From NCBI GenBank assembly GCA_014904845.1, contig MU119205.1, forward strand, positions 806,001-870,000: a stretch of DNA of 64,000 bases, given 5' to 3'. The position numbers and the translations under genes are program-made. The stretch is from Acephala macrosclerotiorum. Its lineage: Eukaryota; Ascomycota; Leotiomycetes; Helotiales; Mollisiaceae. Below are positions 56,988-64,000 of the stretch, piece after piece; within the stretch, counting starts at the first letter, position 1, and every line of letters starts with the position of its first letter. The notes beneath the pieces were generated by a model, which did no database searches, was not told where the DNA came from, and worked only from the letters and a program-made list of their open reading frames with translations.

Positions 56988-57918
56988 GGCGTTCTAGGCC
57001 GATGGGTTACGTAGTATTCAACGCTAGGCTGGGACATCAGGCTGCATATATCGAAATACAGGTATCAAAGCGAGTCATTCTAATCTACGGGAACTTAGAT
57101 TACGACAATCATTCAATCTACGTCTCCCAAGCTCGGTACCGAAAGGATTCTCCGCCTCAGTTAAATCGTCAATTTCTTGGCTGCGATGAGGGGTGCTTCG
57201 CTAAATTTCAGCGATTCCATCGCCATCTCACATTCCTACTACATCACTCATAGCCCGAAAGTTTAATTTCGATATCTCAAGATGTTGTGTGACTTCTGTC
57301 CACTCAGTCTTTTCTAGCGTGTTCACAATTCGTGCTTCGCTGGTTTGTTGCTGCGCGAAGCACTTTTCCTTACGCATGCGGGGTAAGTGCGGGGCAGAAC
57401 GCACGGTGAAATTACAGCGACACAACGCTGAAGCTTCAGGGAGCAAAGACCTAGTTCAACACCCACGTCATCGGAATAGCGAAGGGATTTACTATGTACC
57501 GGTCGTTACTATGTACTCTACATAGTTTATAGTATATCGTCCACCAATGTCATGTTTCACACTAGACTCAATACGAGCTTCAGATATCAATGGCACTGGT
57601 GTTTGAACAATATATCTTACTCCAGCTCCTTGATAAACTCCTCGAATACACAAGCAGTTTTCTCCGGGATTCTACTTTTCGGCTCTTCAAGACCCTTGTA
57701 AAGCTCAGCTCTTACGTCCTCTCGGGCCGCTGTTGTGATAACATAGAGGGCGATATACATGAGCTCGGTCCTGTGAGGTGTAAGTATGAACACATCTCGA
57801 GAGAATCTCGGGGCTAGTTTGCGATGTTATGCCGAAGCCTTGCATGGGCATTTGAGACAGGAGAATCCTTAAGGGGGAAGTCTTGGGACGCTGAAAACGT
57901 GTATTTTGAGTCCTTCAC
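56988..57918. other. Spacer between tail-to-tail DUF6604-like copies
   Basis: 930 bp. No gene, and no obvious inverted symmetry between its halves on reading. Confidence 0.5.
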
Positions 57919-60754
57919 TTACTCATCTTCCAAATACCAAGGCCCAACATGTGTCAAGAAGTCCTGATGCATATCTTCTGTCAACATCCGTAGAAGCTTG
58001 ATGCTCTGCTCATGCATCTTGAAATAATCGAATCGAAGTTTGGGTACCTCGACAGAAACAAACAGCCTATGCCCAAGTTCACAGAGTCAGCATTCCTATT
58101 TCAAATACTAGAACAGAGGAAGTAGAATGCCCTAAAAAGCTCGGGACTCGACAAATGTACGGCTCTGGTAACAAAGGGGAAAGGGAAAGATTGCTCCAGG
58201 AAGTCGGCTTACCTTAGGGCCAGCAGCATCTGCATTGGCGTCATCTGTTTCCTATTCGTCCATATCTCTTTCAAAATCTTGTGTTCCGGGTTAGTAGCTA
58301 GCTTAGCAAGCATCGCTTCGTTGCCCAGAAGCCCTTCGAAATCGCCGATATCGAACATATGGCGACCGTTGTCATATGCTCCAAATGTGCCAGCGAGGTC
58401 ACCGGCGCTAGGTCGAAACATTTTGTCGAGGACCGTATCCTCTCTGAGTCCTCGCGGTCCTTTCTTCGACTTTGGCAGTTTTTGCGTTCGACGCTCTCTT
58501 TTATTTTTCGCAAAATTGGCCGAGGAGTATCCCAGCATGAGCATGGTTTGCTTGGATGAATCTCTGATGTTCTTTGGGGTTCCGCCAAGGAAAATACGCT
58601 CCTCTGTTTGGATTTTCCTGACTTTTTTCCATCATCGGCCGGGCATGAACGGGATCTTCCTTGTTTCGCAGGGCCATGTAGAGTTGTGCTGGGTGCGAGA
58701 TAGTGCCCCATACCTTGCATAATGCCAGACCGGAATTCCGAACTTCGTAAATGGCTCGACAGGCTAGTATACCGCAGAAGATTGGCTGTCGCTTGAGGAG
58801 GTAGAAACGTTCCTCGTCTCCGGGTGGAGTCAACCCAGGTCGGTTCCAATGCTCTTCTTTCGGAGGAAATACGCGGTCTGTGAGGATGCTGTCCTTGATT
58901 TCTATTCGAGACTAATATCTAGTATCGGAGACTGAGATTTCGATGTCCCAGCTTTGCCAGGCTTCTCTCGAGTCGGGCTAGGGCTGGGATGACTGGACGA
59001 TCTTGGCAAATAGAGGCAAGGAGAGATGAGTATTAAAGTCTTGGCAAGGCTGGGATATTGAATGTGAAATAGAAGGGGGTGGTAAATGGTGACTTACCTG
59101 TTTGGTGTCTACGAAGAATCCTCGCAAAGCTTTCTGGCAAGTTTTCTGGCTTAGGCATTGATTTAGAGAACTCGAAGTACGCATCGATTCTGCTCTTCAT
59201 CTGATGTCCGATAGTTTGAAGTCGGGTGAAACCAGGTCGACTTTTTCTCGCATCATGTGATGGATGTCGAGCAGGTATGTCGTTGCAAAAGGAAGCCAGA
59301 TGGGGATTTTCCAATCATTGAATTTCTTGTCTCTGATGATGTCCAGTAATCCTCGACTGAGTTCATCCGTAGCGTATATTTGAGCTGGAATCGCTGAACG
59401 AGCTGATAGTCATGAAGAAGTTCACGGAGAACCATCATGTCCTCGTGATCGCGTTCGCCGACATCCATCTTGTCCCTGTCTGCTTTTGGATTGTATACAC
59501 CATAGCCGCCGCGCTTTTCACACGAGAGCCCGAGAGGATTTTAGAGCAGAAGCCGCTGAGGAAACTGTGTACAGGGGTAAAGAAATGGTGAGCCGCCTTG
59601 ACGTGTTTTCGTTCCTCGAGTTCGTCCCTTGAGTCGCCTCGTACTTGGTCATCAATGCTTCCACAACACCTTGAACGTGTTAACATCTCTTTGAACAATA
59701 ATTGAAGAAAGGCCAAAGCCAGGATTTCAAATGTCCCGGAGCAGCTGGACCCGGGCAAGTCTTCGAGATGAAAAGTAAGATTACACAGGAAGTTTAAGGC
59801 TTACAATCATAATATCGGCAGTCGGGATACACGGCAGTCAGTTCATTCTGCATCTGAATAGCCACTTGAAATGCCGCGTTTGTAGTGACAGAGGCGGTGA
59901 TGAGATCAAGTTTACCAAGTGCGAACTCGTACCACGTATCCTCTATAAGATGTCGTAGCTCGTCAACGTCTTAGAAGAGACAGAAAATGGCAAACATCTT
60001 CTCCAATTTGATTTCTTTCTTGCTCTTTGGTGGTTCCACTTCGTATACTACTCGAGGTGATGGTGTTGCTTCTCCGCTGTCCTCTGCAGGTTCTTCGACT
60101 TCGAGCGCTGCAAATCGATTCTGCAGATCCTCTATAGTACTCGCAGGGGGGCTCGGGGTTAGGGCGATCTTTTGACGCTCCTGCAGTGGATGCAAAACAA
60201 GGCTGAAGTGTCATGATGACTTCTTCCAATGCGGAAATGAGGTAGACATGCCCTTCATTCGACTGTGCCATCTCCTCATCTTTCGATCCAGTCATATCTT
60301 CGAAAAGAGCAGCCTGTTTCTTCCGAGCGGATACAGTACGAAGGCCAGTTTGAATAATCTCGTATGGAATCGTGATATCCTTCGATTTCACGATGGCTTT
60401 CGCAAGAGGAAGGAACTCTCGGGTAGGGATAATATATTTTCGCTCCGGCAGTTGGGCAATCTTCGGAGCTGCAGATGGTGTATCTAGTCAAGGCTAGGAT
60501 GCGAAACTGCGTTGATTGTCCCTTCCATATTGGGTCATATACTGACCTTTAGAAGCTTGCTTAGCCTCCTTTCGCGCCTTTCCCTTCAAGCGAGGGGCTT
60601 TGACAGCGACTATATCTTCCAGCTTCTTCTCGGAGCTGCCACCAACACTTGTTTTGTATCTACACTTCTTTCTATTTTCACAGAGCCACTTAATAAACTT
60701 CGATGTGTCATTCTTGTACCTCTTGTAGCTACTCTCGAGAAAGCTTGGAAGCAT
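57919..60754 (-). pseudogene. DUF6604-like protein, copy 2, heavily decayed
   Basis: Reads MLPSFLESSYKRYKNDTSKF at 60754, then KAPRLKGKARKEAK (shared exactly with copy 1), an intron of about 62 nt, FLPLAKAIVKSKDITIPYEI, QNRFAALEVEEPAE, MFAIFCLF, GKLDLITASVTTNAAF, HEDMMVLRELLHDY, LLDIHHMMREKVD, ERFYLLKRQPIFCGILA, KSKKGPRGLREDTVL and FDYFKMHEQSIKLL, in the same order as copy 1. Lesions include a frame change near 60175, TAA after CLF near 59971 (Glu in copy 1) and several more between 59800 and 58800. The copies are clearly homologous but diverged at most positions, so the duplication is old. They face each other tail to tail. Confidence 0.6.
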
Positions 60755-62133
60755 AGTCACGTGCTTGGAATAGACTCAATGTCCTACTTTTGCCTGGACT
60801 TTCTATCTGTACCAGTTCTCTTCAAATAGCGAAATGGTTCTATTAGCAATGATGGCCGAAAAGAAAAAGCAGTCTCGCTGAGGACAAGGCCAAAAATTGA
60901 GCGGAGAGCGGTGTGACTCCCTTTGCAATGTCTGAGGCAGGCAGGGCGATTTAAGTAGCAATTTAACCTTCCAAGGATATTAGGAAAGCGGTATGATTGA
61001 TTCCTCAAGTTGCCAATCAAAAATATAAAAAAGAAGAGGGCAATGTTGAAGAACTGTCGTGTCGTCGATTGAACTTTTGATATCAGTAGTGGGTCACTAC
61101 AATAGCACCGCCGTAGCTTTATGGGTGCGCACCCTACGGTTAGAGAAGATATCCTTGGTCTGGACTTTGCATTGCTGAAACTGTAAAAGTTTCGTTGGAT
61201 TATGTCTTCAATTTTCAAACTCTCCATCTAAGCAACAGGCGTGCATCAATTTCCTACAGATTTGCATCGTGATTGTGCTAATAGTTACGAGTTACACGGC
61301 CTTAATAACCTAGCGTCATCCCTAGAAGCACACCGCTCTATCTGGCGTTTTCATCCACACGGTCGTCGTCGCACTCACATAATTCCTTCTCCCCCACTCC
61401 TCAACAACAGAAGTCAGCTACCGATCGAGGCCAAATACAAAAATGCTATAAGAGAGAGAGAGAGTAACTGACTGCAATATCTCTTACGAGCCCATGGCAC
61501 TGTGCAGCAATCTGAACTGCATGTTCACCACTCTTCGGTCCACGCCCTCGCTGGCCAATCAATCTGAGATCGGTCAGGAACGTCCAAAGATGTCCTGAAT
61601 GAGCTGCGTTGAGCTGAATTTCCTTTTACATCAAGAATTGTGCTTTATTATATCGTGTTGCTGCCGGTTGCGATATCACCGCCAGTGAGTGCTGCCTTTC
61701 GGGTGTTGAACGCTGTATTTGATGTGTTGGAGTCATTTGCAGGATCCACCTTACTGTCGGGCACTGTCCTCGACTTTCGGGGAGCTCAGCTGCCCCGCAC
61801 TAGTCGCCGGAGCGGTCCGACCTTGCGTGATCATCTTGAATGCGCCTCTTCTATTTTCAGCGATATCCTCTCCTCACATTCCATATTCAGAAATGGCAGC
61901 GGGCTGGAAATATTGATGTGGCTGATACCTCACAAATGGTGGTTGAAAGGGCAGAAGAAGTGCTGCCATCACCAAATCGGATGGTCGTCGGATGCTTCAT
62001 CTCCAGCCCCAGAGCTCCATGGTACATATAGTGTGGAGCTGTTCTGATGCGCACAATCCCTGAATTCCATCTTTATACACGTACGGTAATGCCAAGTTCA
62101 ATTGCCAAGCATTCTCTCCGACACCGAAGGGCA
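60755..62133. other. Intergenic, copy 2 to CFEM-like gene
   Basis: 1.4 kb. Includes the copy-2 promoter side. A short GA repeat at 61450-61463. No gene called. Confidence 0.5.
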
Positions 62134-63072
62134 ATGCATCACGTTACCTCCTTACTGTTCTCAATCCTACTCTTACATGCCTCCTCCATCTCAGCAGGAA
62201 CAAGCATTACACCCCTAACAGCACTATCGGCATGGAGTACCGCCCCAGCATGCGTCCAAGGATGCTTAGCTGAAGCAAGCTACACCTATCTCTACACGTG
62301 GTCTTGCTACAACTATGATAACCCAGCAACTTGTCTCTGTACAGCAACAAGAGAAAATATCGCGCCATCAAGCACGATAGAAAGTGTTGTTTCAAGTTGT
62401 GCATTAAGCAGTTGTTCGTTTGCAGGAGATACGAGCAGTGCGACGCAGCTTTGGAATGATTATTGTGTTGCCAATGGTGCTGCTGCTGCTGTGAACGGTG
62501 CGGGTTCGACGACGACGAGTCCGGTGGCCGTTTCGAGCACTACTACCCCAGGTGAGCACTTCATCAGGGCCTCAGTTCTTTTAAGGATCCGCCAGAAGTC
62601 GTGGTTGCTGATAAAGTGTCCTCCATAGCGTCACCAGGGAGCACGACCCCACCTGCTTCGTCAACGTCATCCAGCTCAAGTTCAACCACTCCCATCGGAA
62701 GTACAACATCTTGTGAGTCTCAGTACTTGCTATCATCTGGCTACGGCATCCTCAATAACCATTGCTGCTAAAAAATTCCCAGCACCAGTAGCCACCCCCA
62801 CTCAACCTTCTGGCGGCGGTGATTCGTTAACAAAACCTGCCGAGATTGGCACCATTGTGGGCACCGTTGTAGCAGTTCTCGGTCTTGCTGTATCAATTTG
62901 GATGTGCGTAAGACACAAAAGAAATACTAATAAGGACCCAGAGGAAGGACAGAATGGGGCCACTCATAGCGGAGGTATCCTAGAGAGATTATCTGGTGGG
63001 ATCCATGCAGGGGGTAATGTGGTTTTCAATACTGGGAATAATGCCGAGGTGGCTGGTCATAGTTATAAATAG
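62134..63072 (+). CDS. CFEM-like single-pass surface protein
   Basis: Exons 62134-62551, 62629-62712 and 62783-63072 with introns of 77 and 70 nt give 263 residues. A signal peptide (VTSLLFSILLLHASSISA) is followed by eight cysteines: PACVQGC, WSC, TCLC, SCALSSC, DYC, a pattern close to CFEM (C-x3-C ... C-x-C ... C). A Ser/Thr/Pro stalk suited to O-glycosylation comes next, then one membrane span (IGTIVGTVVAVLGLAVSIWM) with a basic cytosolic stop (RHKRN) and a Gly-rich tail. CFEM proteins act in surface sensing, haem binding or wall anchoring. Upstream in-frame Met codons (62047, 62092) would bury the signal peptide, so 62134 is preferred. Confidence 0.78.
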
Positions 63073-63874
63073 TGAGTTCTGTTCTCTCCAACTCGATATG
63101 CAGGATGTTGACAAAGCTGTTACTGCTGAAGAAATGGAAGGCTAGCTGTTCAGATAGGATCGAACCTTTACATTGGACCTCGATGGATTGTACAATGGTT
63201 GGACAATACAACCCTAGGCCCTTTGGCGGTCAAGATCACTTCAATTTGATTAATAGTTGGAATGGATAGCCTTGGTCGCTCAGAAGATCTCTTTCCCCTC
63301 TTAGAACATTGAAGCCTTAAGTTAGCCAACTATCAGAGATGCGTGCGATATTTTCATATGGATATGAAACTTCTCGGTCGGTACACTCAACCCCTAAGCC
63401 GAAGGCAGGTACGGGGCGGTTTTCGACGTCGTTGGAGATTCTCATTCGTCCAAATTTCGAATGTTCCTGGTGCCTTGGAGCCTACATGACTGTTCAGCCT
63501 TGCTGTCGGGCGTTCATATACAGGGCGGATTCAGCATTCAATCCCCGCTTACTGGGCGCCATCTGCAACCCAAATGTTGGTGGCGGCCAAATTCACGATC
63601 CATCGCAATTGATTTGCTTGTGACTACGAATTATTGTACAGCCTCATGCAGGACTGTGCCAAGTTGGCGACTTTTCTGAGAGGGCAAAAGCTGAAAACAC
63701 ATCTTGCGTCGCGCCTCTCGCCTTGCCTCCACCATCCAAAGGGCTCCCTCAGCGGGGCAGAATTTTTTGTCTTGTTATGAATCTGTCTGTGCCTCATTCT
63801 AAATATTAAAATGAACTGCAGAGATTTACGTTCCTCTTGCAGGGACTTCCATTCGCATTTTGAACTTACTTGCC
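63073..63874. other. Intergenic, right end
   Basis: 800 bp, no gene recognised; overlapping short frames only. Confidence 0.5.
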
Positions 63875-64000
63875 ATGCTGTGCCTTCACACAGGATTTTC
63901 GTTACGGGCCTGGTTGTTTCTAATTCTACAAGGCTACACCCTCGCTACCACACTCGAGCTCAGAGATGAATGTCAGGATACCGCAGCCTGGCAAACAACT
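63875..64000 (+). CDS. Start of a predicted secreted protein, cut by the window end
   Basis: From ATG 63875 the frame is open to the last base (42 codons). The N-terminus has a short head, a hydrophobic core (AWLFLILQGYTLA) and a possible cleavage site before TTLELRDECQDTAA, so a signal peptide is likely. An upstream ATG at 63811 is in another frame that closes at a TGA near 63968. Nothing can be said about family. Confidence 0.4.
   Translation, partial: MLCLHTGFSLRAWLFLILQGYTLATTLELRDECQDTAAWQTT

Noticed and set aside
1..64000. tRNA, rRNA, CRISPR or complete transposable elements
   Set aside because: No B-box-type GGTTCGANNCC with a matching cloverleaf, no spacer-repeat array, and no reverse transcriptase, integrase or transposase motif was found by eye.

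Overview
The window is nuclear DNA of a filamentous ascomycete (Pezizomycotina). Introns are mostly 46-66 nt with GT(A/G)NGT donors and YAG acceptors, housekeeping proteins have their fungal form (DASH Spc34, Gln-rich TAF12, Rpn3, MYST acetyltransferase), and the accessory genes are typical of mould genomes (HET, 2EXR, DUF6604-like, fungal LURP-one/tubby-like, CFEM-like). The mix looks most like a Leotiomycete, but that is an impression. All gene models were built by hand from reading frames, splice signals and phase; none has been checked by search or RNA.

Region 1 (about 1-20 kb) is a tandem cluster of one divergent, apparently undescribed family. Members A (1986-3712), B (5712-7223), C (8417-10020), D (10901-12718), F (15374-17829) and G (19085-19977) share an N-terminal helical block beginning F-x-G-[FYL]-[DNH]. 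Behind it lie, in varying combinations, a low-complexity basic segment with a PP1-type RVxF-like motif, one to three ubiquitin-interacting-motif-like helices, and a Myb/SANT-like block. E (13270-14064) keeps only a SANT-like block. A, B, C and E read as intact; D and F are multiply broken; G ends at a TGA followed by an open acidic tail. D is the only member on the + strand. The first 1.6 kb holds unidentified decayed coding sequence.

Region 2 (about 20.9-39.3 kb) is a conserved housekeeping block: spc34, a disordered acidic protein, taf12, rpn3, a sas2-like MYST acetyltransferase, a three-cysteine zinc-cluster-like protein with a tandem splice acceptor, a small likely mitochondrial protein, and an AT-hook protein. 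A degenerate repeat of about 145 bp with an internal hairpin precedes the MYST gene, and a G-tract element lies near 36.6 kb.

Region 3 (about 39.5-61 kb) is a gene graveyard. A 2EXR protein, a FAD-linked oxidoreductase, a LURP-one/tubby-like protein, a HET protein, a small secreted Cys-rich protein and two DUF6604-like paralogues facing tail to tail all carry nonsense or frameshift lesions; only the HpcH/HpaI aldolase at 50.5-51.6 kb reads intact. Lesions are often CAA/CAG/CGA/TGG to stop changes. After 62 kb intact sequence returns: a CFEM-like single-pass surface protein and the start of a secreted protein cut by the window end.

No rRNA, tRNA, CRISPR array or complete transposon was recognised.
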